NCBI RefSeq assembly: GCF_000423465.1
Contig: NZ_KE384020.1
Location: 551,671 to 615,670 of the forward strand
Length of the DNA stretch: 64,000 nucleotides
Origin: Propionicicella superfundia DSM 22317
Lineage (GTDB): Bacteria; Actinomycetota; Actinomycetes; Propionibacteriales; Propionibacteriaceae
Reading direction: 5' to 3'
In this document: one piece after another, positions 1-8,565 of the stretch
Numbering within the stretch: position 1 is the first letter of the stretch
Layout: each line of letters starts with the position of its first letter
Notes under the pieces: model-generated
What the model saw: the letters and a program-made list of their open reading frames with translations, nothing else
The model's database searches: none
Told to the model about the DNA's origin: nothing
Program-made: the position numbers and the translations under genes

Positions 1-235
1 GCTCGTGCCGGTGGGGCGGGAGTCGGAGTACTTCAGTCTCTATCAGGCGATGGAACGCGGCACGAGCTGGACCGGCACGCTCGTCTTCGGCCTCGTCTTC
101 AGCCTGACCGGGACCTACCGTGCGTCGATCGTGGCCCTGATCGTCTTCTTCGTCGTGGGCGGCCTGCTGTTGTCACGGGTCGACATGCGCAAGGGCATCC
201 TGGACGCGGGCAACGAGTTGCCCAAGGTCTACTGA
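1..235 (+). CDS. MFS transporter, UMF1-like, C-terminal fragment
   Basis: Only the last ~77 codons lie in the window; the reading frame is open to the left edge, so the start is upstream. The protein carries the pattern EYFSLYQAMERGTSW, then two hydrophobic stretches and VDMRKGI near the end, which resembles the C-terminus of UMF1 (Atg22-like) major facilitator transporters. These are multi-pass inner-membrane proteins whose substrate is usually unknown. The gene stops about 100 bp before rbpA on the same strand. Family assignment rests on a short tail and should be checked with the full gene. Confidence 0.72.
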   Translation, partial: LVPVGRESEYFSLYQAMERGTSWTGTLVFGLVFSLTGTYRASIVALIVFFVVGGLLLSRVDMRKGILDAGNELPKVY

Positions 236-334
236 CCCGCCGGGCGCGGCCTTTTCGCGTGACCGGCGGGCGGCTACGGTGGAACACGTTCGCGGTGTGC
301 GGCGTTCCGATCTGGTGGAGGAGGGTGATCACCG

Positions 335-670
335 ATGGCTGATCGAGCATTGCGCGGTTCGGGCTTGGGTTCGAAGAGTTTCGAGGACGAGACCGGCATC
401 GAGTTCGCAGCGCGTCAGGAGGTCGGGTTCGACTGCCCCAACGGGCACCATTTCGATCTGGTCTTCGCTGAGGAGGCGGAGCTCCCCACGCAGTGGGAGT
501 GCCCCCGGTGCGGGCAGATCGCCGGGCGTACCGACGGCGTGGTCGCCGAGGAGAAGGAGACGAAGCCGCCACGCACGCACTGGGACATGCTGCGGGAGCG
601 GCGTTCGATCCCCGAGCTCGAGGAGCTTCTGGCCGAGCGTCTGGACGAGATCCGCAACCCCGACAAGTGA
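335..670 (+). CDS. rbpA: RNA polymerase-binding protein RbpA
   Basis: RbpA is an actinobacteria-specific protein that binds RNA polymerase and group 1/2 sigma factors and stabilises the open promoter complex. The 111-residue product has the usual length and begins MADRALRGSGLG, followed by the conserved FEDETGIEFA segment, a core with a CPNGH...CPRCG pattern, and the C-terminal sigma-interaction region (THWDMLRERRSIPELEELL). A purine-rich Shine-Dalgarno (ggaggag) lies about 10 nt before the ATG. It is transcribed towards the convergent fxsA gene, whose stop is only 16 bp away. Confidence 0.96.
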   Translation: MADRALRGSGLGSKSFEDETGIEFAARQEVGFDCPNGHHFDLVFAEEAELPTQWECPRCGQIAGRTDGVVAEEKETKPPRTHWDMLRERRSIPELEELLAERLDEIRNPDK

Positions 671-686
671 CGGTGTCGGGTCCGCG

Positions 687-1277
687 TCAGGGCTCGATCT
701 CGCCGCGAATGACGAGCGGATCGTCGGGGTCGTCGCCCGGTGTCCGAGGCGTGTCCGGTCCGCGCTCCTCCGTCGAGGCCGCTCCGCCGGCCGCGTCGGC
801 GACGGTCTCCCCCTCGATCACAGTGCTCGCGTTCGTCACCATGCGCAGCCGTGTGACGTCCACCCCGCGCCGACGCAACCAGCGGTCGACGAGCGCGGAT
901 GCGCCGGAGCGCAGCAGCGGCCGGGTGAACGGCAGGATGGCGAGCAGGCCGACGACATCGCCGATGTAGCCGGGCAGGAACAGCAGAATGCCGCCCAGCA
1001 TGATCAGCAGGACGTCGAGGATCTCGCCCTCGGGCGAGCGTCCGGCCTCGCGGAGCTGCCGGTATGCGGCCGCGGACGCGCGGCTCTCCAGGCCGACCAG
1101 CCAGCCGCCGAGGACGGCCGTGCCGAGGATGACCGCGAGCGACCACCAGACGCCGATCAGATTCCCGACCCACAAGAACACGGCCAGTTCGGCGAACGGA
1201 TACGCGACGATCGCCAGCACGCGCAGGAGCGCCCGCCAGGAGAACCCCCCGGAGGCCGGCGACGGCGAGGGCGTCAT
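687..1277 (-). CDS. FxsA family membrane protein
   Basis: The 196-residue product has an N-terminal membrane segment (residues ~17-36), the family pattern AVLGGWLVGLESR, and a hydrophobic pair around residues 85-110 with GGILLFLPGYIGDVVGLLAILP, typical of FxsA. FxsA is a small inner-membrane protein; in E. coli it relieves phage exclusion when overproduced, but its normal role is unknown. The C-terminal ~45 residues are polar and variable. It starts 12 bp after the stop of the mannosyltransferase gene and is probably the last gene of lnt-ppm1-fxsA. Confidence 0.85.
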   Translation of the reverse strand: MTPSPSPASGGFSWRALLRVLAIVAYPFAELAVFLWVGNLIGVWWSLAVILGTAVLGGWLVGLESRASAAAYRQLREAGRSPEGEILDVLLIMLGGILLFLPGYIGDVVGLLAILPFTRPLLRSGASALVDRWLRRRGVDVTRLRMVTNASTVIEGETVADAAGGAASTEERGPDTPRTPGDDPDDPLVIRGEIEP

Positions 1278-1289
1278 CGGCGAGCCCGG

Positions 1290-2078
1290 CTAGCCCTGCC
1301 CGCCGACGGCCGCCTTGGGGCGCTTCGGGCCGACGAGCGATCGGAGCTGCTCGGCGCGATGCTTGATCCCCCACCGTGCGGTGAGGAGAGCGGCCTCGAG
1401 GATGATCTTGGAGCTCATCTTCGACTGCCCGCGTTCGCGTTCGGCGAACTCGATCGGCACCTCCGCGACCTTCAGGCCGTGCTGCAGCACGTTCCACGTC
1501 ATGTTCACCTGGAACCCGTAGCCGGCCGCCTCGATCGTGTCGAGCCCGATCGTCTCCAGCGTGCCGGCGCGGAAGGCGTTCAGGCCTCCCGTGGCGTCCT
1601 TCACCGTGATCCCGAGCCAGAAACGCGTCCACAGGTTCCCGCCGCGCGAGAGGAGCTCGCGGGACTTCGGCCAGTTGACGACCGTGCCACCGCGCACCCA
1701 GCGGGAGCCCTTGACCATGTCGGCGTCGCGAAGCGCGTCGAGCAGCAGCGGAAGCTGCTCGGGCTGGTGGGATCCGTCGGCGTCGTGCTCGACGAGGACG
1801 TCGTAGCCGCGATCGAGGCCCCACCGGAACCCGGCGAGGTAGGCGGCGCCCAGCCCCTCCTTGCCCTGGCGGTGCAGGACGTGGATGTGGTCGTCGGCAG
1901 CCGCCAGCCGGTCGGCGATGTCCCCCGTGCCGTCGGGCGAGTTGTCGTCGGCGACGAGGATGTGCGCCGCGGGGACCGACGCGCGCAGGCGACCGGTGAT
2001 CATCTCGACGTTCTCGGCTTCGTTGTACGTGGGGACGATGACGAGGACCTTCTCCAGTGAAGCAGTCCGCTCGACCAT
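1290..2078 (-). CDS. ppm1: polyprenol monophosphomannose synthase (Ppm1 GT2 domain)
   Basis: This GT2 glycosyltransferase transfers mannose from GDP-mannose to polyprenyl phosphate, giving the lipid-linked mannose donor used for lipoglycans and protein O-mannosylation. Its 262 residues show VLVIVPTYNEAENVE (nucleotide binding), DDNSPDGTGDIAD, the metal-binding VEHDADGSHQPEQ motif, and KGSRWVRGG, all typical of DPM1-like synthases. No membrane domain is present, as in split actinobacterial versions where the Lnt partner is a separate polypeptide. The gene begins 12 bp after the lnt stop with a ggaag Shine-Dalgarno. In mycobacteria Lnt and Ppm1 are fused or adjacent, which supports both calls. 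Confidence 0.93.
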   Translation of the reverse strand: MVERTASLEKVLVIVPTYNEAENVEMITGRLRASVPAAHILVADDNSPDGTGDIADRLAAADDHIHVLHRQGKEGLGAAYLAGFRWGLDRGYDVLVEHDADGSHQPEQLPLLLDALRDADMVKGSRWVRGGTVVNWPKSRELLSRGGNLWTRFWLGITVKDATGGLNAFRAGTLETIGLDTIEAAGYGFQVNMTWNVLQHGLKVAEVPIEFAERERGQSKMSSKIILEAALLTARWGIKHRAEQLRSLVGPKRPKAAVGGQG

Positions 2079-2090
2079 GTGTTCTTCCGT

Positions 2091-3710
2091 TCAATCAGGG
2101 GTTCTCGGCGTGGCGTGGTCCATTGTGCCAGCCCGTCGGCGGGCGGCGCCGACCGCGACGGCGACGCACAGCCCCGCCACAGTCGCGACGGCGAGGCCGA
2201 GGTCGATCCACGGCGCGACGACGACGGCCGGGGTCACGGTGTCGCGCACCGGCATGGTGAACACGCCGGAGGCGGCCGTCCCCTCGGACGTGATGGCGTG
2301 CACGGTCCCGTCGGCCCCGATGAAGCCCGAGAGGCTGTTGGTCGTGGCGACGAGGATCTCGTGACGCGACTCCATCGCGCGGGCGCGGGTGATCGCGAAC
2401 TGCTGCTCGGGCTGTCCCGTCCCCCGGTAGGTGGCGTTGTTGCTCTGGACGACGAGGATGTCGGCCTCGCGGCCGAGCGCGTACATGGTGTCGTCGTAGG
2501 CGAGTTCGAAGCAGATGGCGTCCCCGATGGCGAGCCGTCGCCCGTCGGGCAGCGTCACGTCGAGGATGCCCGAGTCGGTCCCGGGCACGGAGTCCCGGCC
2601 CACCCGTTGCAGGATCGGGAAGACCGGCAGCAGGAGCGAGCGGAACGGGATGTACTCGCCGAAGGGGACGAGGTTGCGCTTGTAGTGGGTGGCCGTCGGC
2701 CCGTCCTCGGGGTCCCACCAGATCCCCACCGTCTGCCGCTGGTCGGCCCCGGGACCGTCGGTGACCGCGCCCACCAGGATCGGGACGCCCGCGAGCCGGA
2801 CGGCGGTCTCGACGACGCCTTCGGTCACCGGATCGGTGGTGGGGTCGATGTCCGTCGAGTTCTCGGGCCACAGGATGAAGTCGGGCTGCGGCTGCTCGCC
2901 GGTCCGGGACCGGGCGATGAGAGTGATGGTCTCGGACAGGTGGTTGTTGGTCACCGATCGCGCGCGTCCGAGGGCCTCGATGCCGGCACCGTCGACATTG
3001 CCCTGGACGAATCCGACGTCGACGGTCTCCGAGGTCGCGGCGGGCTGGTACAGACGTCCCGCGAGCCCGGTGAGGAACAGCGCGAGGGCGGCCGCCACGG
3101 CCGCGACCCGGAGCAGGGCGCCCCGGGTCGCCAGCGCGGCCCAGGCGAGCACCTGGCAGCTCAGAGCGGCGAGGTAGCTGACTCCCGCCACGCCCACGAG
3201 CGGCAGGAACCCCGACAGCGGGGTGTCGACGACGGCGTACGCGAGACGGACCCAGCCGAACCCGCCGAACGGGAAGCGCGAGTACCCGAACTCCACCAGG
3301 GACCAGGCCCCGGCGGTCCACAGTGGCCACGCGGGCAGGCGGTGCAGCAGGCGGATCGCGACGCCGAGCCCCCCGAACCAGAGAGCCTCGAAGGCGATGA
3401 GGGGGATCGGGACGAGCGGATGAATGGCACGCACCCAGGACACGGTGACCGTGAGGAATCCGAGCCCGAACAGGTATCCGGCACCGAACCCCGGCCAGTG
3501 GAGCCGGCGGCGCATCCGCCGGACCGCTGTCGTGGCGGCCGGCGACGGCCGATCCGGGGTGGTCACCAGGAGGATCGTGAGCAGCGGCACGCCGACGAAC
3601 AGTGCGGGCACGATGTCGAACGGCTGGAAGGCCAACCCGACGAGGACGCCCGAGGCGAGGATGAGCACGCGCCGCGGCCACGGGCGCAGCGACGAGGACC
3701 AGCGGAGCAC
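2091..3710 (-). CDS. lnt: apolipoprotein N-acyltransferase Lnt
   Basis: Lnt adds the third acyl chain to lipoproteins in the cytoplasmic membrane. The protein has about six membrane helices in its first ~200 residues, with the conserved FGGFGWVRLAYA stretch, followed by a nitrilase-fold domain containing LWPENS (catalytic Glu region), HYKRNLVPFGEYIP (catalytic Lys) and ICFELAYDD (catalytic Cys), and a last membrane helix near the C-terminus. I place the start at GTG 3710 because the minus strand carries TATTGT (3718-3723) seven nt upstream, the leaderless pattern seen repeatedly here; GTG 3719 overlaps that hexamer. It heads the lnt-ppm1-fxsA cluster. Confidence 0.93.
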   Translation of the reverse strand: MLRWSSSLRPWPRRVLILASGVLVGLAFQPFDIVPALFVGVPLLTILLVTTPDRPSPAATTAVRRMRRRLHWPGFGAGYLFGLGFLTVTVSWVRAIHPLVPIPLIAFEALWFGGLGVAIRLLHRLPAWPLWTAGAWSLVEFGYSRFPFGGFGWVRLAYAVVDTPLSGFLPLVGVAGVSYLAALSCQVLAWAALATRGALLRVAAVAAALALFLTGLAGRLYQPAATSETVDVGFVQGNVDGAGIEALGRARSVTNNHLSETITLIARSRTGEQPQPDFILWPENSTDIDPTTDPVTEGVVETAVRLAGVPILVGAVTDGPGADQRQTVGIWWDPEDGPTATHYKRNLVPFGEYIPFRSLLLPVFPILQRVGRDSVPGTDSGILDVTLPDGRRLAIGDAICFELAYDDTMYALGREADILVVQSNNATYRGTGQPEQQFAITRARAMESRHEILVATTNSLSGFIGADGTVHAITSEGTAASGVFTMPVRDTVTPAVVVAPWIDLGLAVATVAGLCVAVAVGAARRRAGTMDHATPRTPD

Positions 3711-3747
3711 GAACCTCACAATACGCGGACCGGATCGGCGGCCCGCG

Positions 3748-4203
3748 TCACACCGCTCCGGGCATGGCCGCCAGCGGAGAACGCTCCTCGAACGGGACCG
3801 CGAGCACCAACTCGGTCACCGTGGAGCAGCCGACGAGGCGGAGCCGGCTCAGCAGTTCGGCCAGCGCGGCCGGGGTCGGGACGAGCACCCGGAGGAGGAC
3901 GCTGGCGTCTCCGGCCACCGAGTAGCAGGCGACGACCTCGGGCAGGTCGGCGATACGCCCGGGCAACTCGTCCTCGGTCATGGGATCGACCGCGCGACAG
4001 CGAACGAACGCGGTGATCATGAGCCCGAGTGCCTCGTTGCTCACGACGGCCCTGTACCCCGTGATGACGCCACGGTTCTCGAGCTTGCGCACGCGCTGCT
4101 GGACGGCCGAGGTGGAGAGGCCTGTGGCTCGCCCGATATCGGTGTACGACATGCGCCCGTCGCCGATCAGCAGGCCGAGGATCTGTTGGTCCAAGCTCTC
4201 CAT
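3748..4203 (-). CDS. Lrp/AsnC family transcriptional regulator
   Basis: The 151-residue product begins MESLDQQILGLLIGDGRMSYTDIGRATGLS, the winged-helix domain of Lrp/AsnC regulators, and ends with a RAM ligand-binding domain (VACYSVAGDASVLLRVLV). Such proteins sense amino acids and usually control themselves or neighbouring genes. On the minus strand CACGAT (4210-4215) lies six nt before the ATG, so the transcript may be leaderless. The gene diverges from the 5'-3' exonuclease gene with almost no intergenic space. Target and effector cannot be read from the sequence. Confidence 0.9.
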   Translation of the reverse strand: MESLDQQILGLLIGDGRMSYTDIGRATGLSTSAVQQRVRKLENRGVITGYRAVVSNEALGLMITAFVRCRAVDPMTEDELPGRIADLPEVVACYSVAGDASVLLRVLVPTPAALAELLSRLRLVGCSTVTELVLAVPFEERSPLAAMPGAV

Positions 4204-4228
4204 GCCGTCATCGTGGCAGCATTTGAGC

Positions 4229-5164
4229 GTGGGTTCGTCCAAATTGCTTTTATTCGATACCGCCTCGCTGTACTTTCGGGCGTTCTTCGCGTTGCCGGAC
4301 TCTCTGCGCGCGCAGGACGGGAGATCCGTCAACGCGGTGCGCGGTTTACTGGAGTTTCTCGCTCGATTCGTCGCCGAGGCCGAGCCGACCCATCTGGCCT
4401 GCTGCTGGGATGTGGCCTGGCGCCCGCAGTGGCGCGTCGCGCTGGTGCCGACGTACAAGAGCCACCGGGTGCTGGCCGAGACACCCTCCGGTGCGGTCGA
4501 GCAGACGCCCGCCGGGCTCGATCATCAGGTGGGATGGATCCGGGAGGTTCTGGCCGCCCTGGGCATCCCGGTGATCGGGGCGCCGGACGCCGAGGCCGAC
4601 GACGTGATCGCCACCCTCACCGCGACCGCCGGGATGCCCACCGAGATCGTCACCGGCGATCGCGACCTGTTCCAGCTCGTGTCGGACGCGCAGGGTGTCG
4701 CCGTCCGGTACGTGGGTGCCGGCATGAAGCGTTCCGAGGTGGTGACCGACGGCCGGCTGCTGGCCAGGTACGGGATCACCGGCGACGGGTACGCGGACTT
4801 CGCGCTGCTGCGCGGGGACGCGTCGGACGGACTGCCGGGGGTTGCCGGTATCGGAGAGAAGACCGCGGCAGCGTTGGTGGCGGCCCACGGGGATCTGGAC
4901 CACATCCTGGCGGCCGCCACCGCGGGACTCGTGTCGCCGGGGGTGACCGCCAAGCTCGCCGCAGCGACCGACTACCTCGGCGCGGCGCGGGAGGTCGTCA
5001 GGGTGCGCCGGGACCTGCCCGGCCTGCCGGCGCCGACCGACCTTCTCCGACCGCAGGCTCCGGCGTCGGAGGAGGAGTTCGCCCTGCTCACCGAGACGTT
5101 GAAACTCGGATCGGCCGCTGATCGCATCCGCGGCGCCCTGTGGCCCGCGTTCCGCGTGTCTTGA
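4229..5164 (+). CDS. 5'-3' exonuclease (PIN/FEN-like)
   Basis: A stand-alone 5'-3' exonuclease related to the N-terminal domain of DNA polymerase I, of the kind that removes RNA primers or flaps. It shows the family acidic motifs in order: LLFDTASLYFRAFF at the N-terminus, DAEADDVIATL, TGDRDLFQLV, and the helix-hairpin-helix GDASDGLPGVAGIGEKTAA. At 311 residues it is a usual length. I chose GTG 4229 because CAGCAT (4217-4222) sits six nt upstream and the family motif begins at once. ATG 4202 would add nine residues and would share its start bases with the divergent regulator. Confidence 0.88.
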   Translation: MGSSKLLLFDTASLYFRAFFALPDSLRAQDGRSVNAVRGLLEFLARFVAEAEPTHLACCWDVAWRPQWRVALVPTYKSHRVLAETPSGAVEQTPAGLDHQVGWIREVLAALGIPVIGAPDAEADDVIATLTATAGMPTEIVTGDRDLFQLVSDAQGVAVRYVGAGMKRSEVVTDGRLLARYGITGDGYADFALLRGDASDGLPGVAGIGEKTAAALVAAHGDLDHILAAATAGLVSPGVTAKLAAATDYLGAAREVVRVRRDLPGLPAPTDLLRPQAPASEEEFALLTETLKLGSAADRIRGALWPAFRVS

Positions 5165-5235
5165 GTGAAATCCGCTCGCAGCACGGGGCCGGCGTGTCTA
5201 CTCTTGTGACAGTTGCCTGCCGGGAGGGGTTCACG

Positions 5236-5394
5236 ATGGCGATCCGTGCGGTCATGCCGCTGCGGTACGCCGCGCGGCATGCGATACAGAGTGGGAGTCG
5301 CAGTGCCCTGCCCCGGCCTGCCGTCGCGACCGTCCTGCCATGCGCAGGGCGGTCTTTTCTTTCCCGGTCCCGAGTCCACCGGAGGCGTCCATGA
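5236..5394 (+). CDS. putative 52-codon leader ORF upstream of HNH gene
   Basis: A short frame with a strong Shine-Dalgarno (gggagggg, 5222-5229) before its ATG reads 52 codons. Its TGA overlaps the ATG of the HNH gene in an ATGA arrangement, suggesting translational coupling. The peptide is basic and rich in Arg, Ala and Ser, with no recognisable domain. It runs straight through the terminator-like hairpin at 5328-5354. A possible -10 (TACTCT, 5199-5204) lies upstream. Nothing proves that it is translated; coupling and position are the only arguments. Confidence 0.35.
   Translation: MAIRAVMPLRYAARHAIQSGSRSALPRPAVATVLPCAGRSFLSRSRVHRRRP
5328..5362 (+). terminator. intrinsic terminator or attenuator in HNH leader
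   Basis: Arms 5328-5338 and 5344-5354 form an 11-bp stem with a single G-U pair and a 5-nt loop, followed at once by a T-rich run (ttttcttt). It lies 164 bp after the exonuclease stop and 28 bp before the HNH start, so it could end the upstream transcript, attenuate the HNH transcript, or do both. Confidence 0.7.
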
Positions 5395-5834
5395 GCGGAG
5401 TGCTGGTGCTGAACACCGACGACACGGCGCTGCACACGGTGTCGCTGCAGCATGCCGTCGGCATGCTCGTCCGCGAGGTCGCCATCGTCGAGGCGGCGCG
5501 TGACGGTGAGCAGTTCGGTCCGTACCCGCTGCCCGAGGTCCTGCGCCTCGTCCGCTACGTGAAGACGGGTTTTCTCTATTCCAGAGCTCCCGGCTGGACG
5601 AAGCGGGGCGTCCTGCGTCGCGACCGGCACCTGTGCGGGTACTGCGGGGGGCACGCGGCGACGGTCGACCACATCCTGCCGCTGTCGCGGGGTGGGCAGA
5701 ACACGTGGACGAACACGGTCGCGGCCTGCGCCGCGTGCAATGCGCGAAAGGCGGACCGGACGCCCGAGGAGGCCGGGATGGAGTTGCGTCTGCCCGCCTA
5801 CGCTCCCACGCGCGCGCAGGTGCTCGCCGCCTGA
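5391..5834 (+). CDS. HNH endonuclease
   Basis: The 147-residue protein has a short N-terminal domain (VLVLNTDDTALHTVSLQHAVGML) followed by the HNH nuclease fold. The fold has a first zinc pair CGYCGG (residues ~82-87), the catalytic DHILPLSRGG, and NTVAACAACNARK carrying the Asn and second zinc pair. ATG 5391 is preceded by ggagg. This compact family is widespread in actinobacteria as a single chromosomal gene; its physiological target is not established. No restriction or phage genes lie nearby. The gene converges on the MocR gene with 3 bp between stops. Confidence 0.88.
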   Translation: MSGVLVLNTDDTALHTVSLQHAVGMLVREVAIVEAARDGEQFGPYPLPEVLRLVRYVKTGFLYSRAPGWTKRGVLRRDRHLCGYCGGHAATVDHILPLSRGGQNTWTNTVAACAACNARKADRTPEEAGMELRLPAYAPTRAQVLAA

Positions 5835-5837
5835 GGC

Positions 5838-7220
5838 TCACACACGCAGCGCGGCGAGCGTCTGCAGGGCGTGTTCCATGGGTGCTCGCTCGTGCCACAC
5901 CGGCAGCCGGAGATGGGTGCGGAACCCTTCGTACACCGAGAAGCTGGGCCCCGGCGCGAGCTTGATCCCGGCCCGCTTCCCGGCCTCGGTGAGCGCGACG
6001 GTGTCCTGGCCGGTCTCGATCCACAGCCCCGGCCCGCCGCGGACAGGACGCCACTGCCATGAGGGGAAGGCGCTGCGGACCAGATCCTCGGTGGTCGCGA
6101 GGGCGCTGCCCAGGAAGGCACGCCGTTCGATGCGCGCCTCCTCGGCCACGCCGAGCAGCGTCGTCGCCTGCAACTGGTTGAGCACGCCGACGGCGAGATC
6201 GGTGGCTTTCCGCAACTGCACGAGGCCGCGGATGCGGTCGCGATCGGCCCTGATCCACCCGACCCGGAGACCTCCCCAGAACAGCTTCGACAGGGTCCCG
6301 ACCAGGACGAGCTGGGACGGTGGCACGAGCGCCGCGAGGGTCGGGGCGGTCGGACGGCCGTGCAGGGTGAGGTCGTGGCTGCAGCAGTCCTCGACCACCG
6401 TCATCCCCGTGCGCACCGCGACGTCGGCGAGCGCGGCGCGGGCCGACGCGGTGTGCGAGATCCCCGTCGGGTTGTGGACCGAGGTCTGGCAGTACAGGAG
6501 GGTGGCGCCGCGGGCGGCGCCCCGCCCCACCAGATCGGCGTCGATGCCGTCGGCCGACAGCCGGACGCCCTCGACCCGGGCTCCGACCGCCGCCAGCGCC
6601 GACAGCGCACCCCGATAGGTGGGCTCTTCGACGAGGACGAGATCTCCGGCCGTGAGGGTGGACAGGAACGACAGCCAGGTCCCCTGCTGCGCTCCGGAGG
6701 TGACGAGGATCTCGCGGGGCGATGTCGGGATGCCGTCGCGGGTGAGCCTGTCGGCGATGGCCGACCGCAGCACGGGCAGTCCGGCCGGGAAGTAGCCGTC
6801 GGTCTCCAGGTACGGGCCGAGAACGTCCCCGCGCGTCTCCTGGAGGACGGCGCGAGCGACATGCGAGGCGGGCAGCGCCCCGCTGGAGAGGTCCTGCAGT
6901 TCGGCCTGGGTGAACGAGAACATGCGTCCGTCGGAGGCCAGGCGGTGCCGTCCACGGGACCGGACGCGGCAACCGGAGCCCTGGCGCGCGATGAGGTACC
7001 CCTCCGCCTCGAGCCGGCCGTAGGCCGACGCGACGGTTCCGCGGGACACGCCCAGGGCCTCGCCGAGCCGGCGCTGCGGCGGGAGCAGGGAGCCTGCCGC
7101 GATGAGTCCCGAGTCGATGAGCTGGGCGATGGAGGTTGCGAGCGAATCGGGCAGCACGCCGTCTCCCGCCCACTCTCCGAGCAGGTTGGCGAGCTGCGGC
7201 GCCCCGACGACCGTGGTCAT
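5838..7220 (-). CDS. MocR-type regulator (GntR HTH + aminotransferase domain)
   Basis: The 460-residue protein fuses an N-terminal GntR winged helix (residues ~20-90, RRLGEALGVSRGTVASAYGRLEAEGYLIARQGSG) to a fold-type-I aminotransferase domain. The latter has the PLP lysine in LVGTLSKLFWGGLRVGW and the QTSVHNPTG motif. MocR proteins are transcription factors that sense PLP or PLP-amino acid adducts. It diverges from the Tm-1-like/TIM-barrel operon, and a perfect 7-2-7 inverted repeat lies between them, so it probably controls that operon. Confidence 0.93.
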   Translation of the reverse strand: MTTVVGAPQLANLLGEWAGDGVLPDSLATSIAQLIDSGLIAAGSLLPPQRRLGEALGVSRGTVASAYGRLEAEGYLIARQGSGCRVRSRGRHRLASDGRMFSFTQAELQDLSSGALPASHVARAVLQETRGDVLGPYLETDGYFPAGLPVLRSAIADRLTRDGIPTSPREILVTSGAQQGTWLSFLSTLTAGDLVLVEEPTYRGALSALAAVGARVEGVRLSADGIDADLVGRGAARGATLLYCQTSVHNPTGISHTASARAALADVAVRTGMTVVEDCCSHDLTLHGRPTAPTLAALVPPSQLVLVGTLSKLFWGGLRVGWIRADRDRIRGLVQLRKATDLAVGVLNQLQATTLLGVAEEARIERRAFLGSALATTEDLVRSAFPSWQWRPVRGGPGLWIETGQDTVALTEAGKRAGIKLAPGPSFSVYEGFRTHLRLPVWHERAPMEHALQTLAALRV

Positions 7221-7257
7221 GACGACGAGCGTTGCACGTCCCGCGGGCAGCCGATGT

Positions 7258-7273
7258 CAATTCGCTCGAATTG
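7258..7273. promoter_or_regulatory. candidate MocR operator
   Basis: CAATTCG-CT-CGAATTG is a perfect inverted repeat (7 bp arms, 2-bp spacer) in the 114-bp gap between the MocR gene and the divergent operon. Its AT-rich arms stand out from the surroundings. A possible -10 (TAACGT, 7300-7305) for the plus-strand operon lies about 30 bp downstream, so a bound protein would sit around the -35 region. Assignment to MocR is by position only. Confidence 0.5.
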
Positions 7274-7334
7274 GTCCAGTCGCTCGCCGGTCCGCCGACT
7301 AACGTCGGTAGTCAGCCACACAAAGGAGTGATTC

Positions 7335-8564
7335 ATGGCGACTGTAGGAGTGATGGGAACCCTCGATACGAAGGGTGATGACTACGCGTGGGTGGCGGAG
7401 CGGCTGCGGGATTGCGGTGTCGACGTCCTCATGATCGACGTGGGGTCCTTCTCCCACAGCGAACTGGCAGATGTGACGTCCGACGAGGTGATCGCGGCCG
7501 CCGGGGCGGACGCGGCGGCGGTGCGCGGACGACGCGACCGCGGCGAGATGATGAAGGTGATGGGTGACGGCGCGGCCGTGATCGTTCGCGGGCTGGCGGC
7601 GGAGGGGAAGATCCACGGGGTGTTCGCGATGGGCGGCTCGGGCGGGTCCTCGGTGGCGGCCCCCGCCATGCAGGCCCTGCCGATCGGGTTCCCGAAGCTC
7701 CTCGTCTCGACGATGGCGAGCGGCAACGTCAAGCCGTACGTCGGCGAGGTGGACACCACGCTGATGTACTCGGTGGTCGACGTGGCGGGCATCAACTCCG
7801 TCTCGGCCCAGGTGCTGGGCAACGCGGCGGCCGGGATCGCGGGCATGGCGGAGGCGTACGAGACGCGACAGGGCGCCGCGGACGAGCACCGCCCGGTGAT
7901 CGGCGTCACGATGTTCGGCGTGACGACGCCGGCGGCCGACGAGGCGCGCAAGCGGCTCACCGAGCTCGGGTACGAGGTCCTCGTGTTCCACGCGACCGGC
8001 ACCGGGGGCCGGGCGATGGAGAAGCTCGTCGAGTCCGGCCTGCTGACGGGGGTCCTCGATCTCACGACGACCGAGCTGTGCGACGAGTTGGCCGGTGGCG
8101 TCCTCTCGGCAGGCCCGGACCGGCTGGAGATGGCCGGCAGGCTCGGCACCCCGCAGGTGGTCAGCCTCGGAGCCCTCGACATGGTCAACTTCGGCCCGAT
8201 GGACACCGTGCCCGAGAAATATCGCGACCGCACGCTGTTCGTCCACAACCCGACGGTGACGCTCATGCGCACGACGCCCGAGGAGATGGGCGAGCTGGGG
8301 AGGCAGATCGCGACCAAGCTGCGAGCCGCCACCGGGCCGACGGCGCTGTACGTCCCGCTGAAGGGCGTGTCCGCGATCGCGGTCGAAGGGGCGCCGTTCT
8401 ACGACGCGGTCGCCGACCAGGCGTGCTTCGCGGCGCTCCGGGAGGGACTCGCCGGCAGCGCGGTCACCGTCATCGAGCGGGACATGGCCATCAACGATCC
8501 CGGGTTCGGGAGCGAGATGGCCGACGCCCTGCACGCATTCATCACGAAGGAAGGAAAGAACTGA
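7335..8564 (+). CDS. Tm-1-like ATP-binding domain protein (UPF0261)
   Basis: The 409-residue protein belongs to the UPF0261/Tm-1-like family. It has an N-terminal Rossmann-like domain starting [21 protein letters not shown], a glycine-rich loop ([24 protein letters not shown]), a central [17 protein letters not shown] stretch, and a C-terminal domain with [11 protein letters not shown]. In the tomato resistance protein Tm-1 the same domain binds ATP; the bacterial function is unknown. aaaggagtg lies nine nt before the ATG. The next gene starts 1 bp after this stop and encodes the TIM-barrel partner found as the C-terminal half of plant and fungal versions. Confidence 0.9.
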   Translation: MATVGVMGTLDTKGDDYAWVAERLRDCGVDVLMIDVGSFSHSELADVTSDEVIAAAGADAAAVRGRRDRGEMMKVMGDGAAVIVRGLAAEGKIHGVFAMGGSGGSSVAAPAMQALPIGFPKLLVSTMASGNVKPYVGEVDTTLMYSVVDVAGINSVSAQVLGNAAAGIAGMAEAYETRQGAADEHRPVIGVTMFGVTTPAADEARKRLTELGYEVLVFHATGTGGRAMEKLVESGLLTGVLDLTTTELCDELAGGVLSAGPDRLEMAGRLGTPQVVSLGALDMVNFGPMDTVPEKYRDRTLFVHNPTVTLMRTTPEEMGELGRQIATKLRAATGPTALYVPLKGVSAIAVEGAPFYDAVADQACFAALREGLAGSAVTVIERDMAINDPGFGSEMADALHAFITKEGKN

Positions 8565-8565
8565 C

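Noticed and set aside
279-2094. Long open frames opposite and across rbpA, fxsA and ppm1
   Set aside because: They are GC-driven shadow frames: low-complexity Arg/Gly/Ala sequence, no domain, and they overlap three well-supported genes.
5391-5834. HNH gene as part of a restriction or phage defence system
   Set aside because: No methylase, helicase or phage genes flank it; this compact HNH type is a common stand-alone actinobacterial gene.
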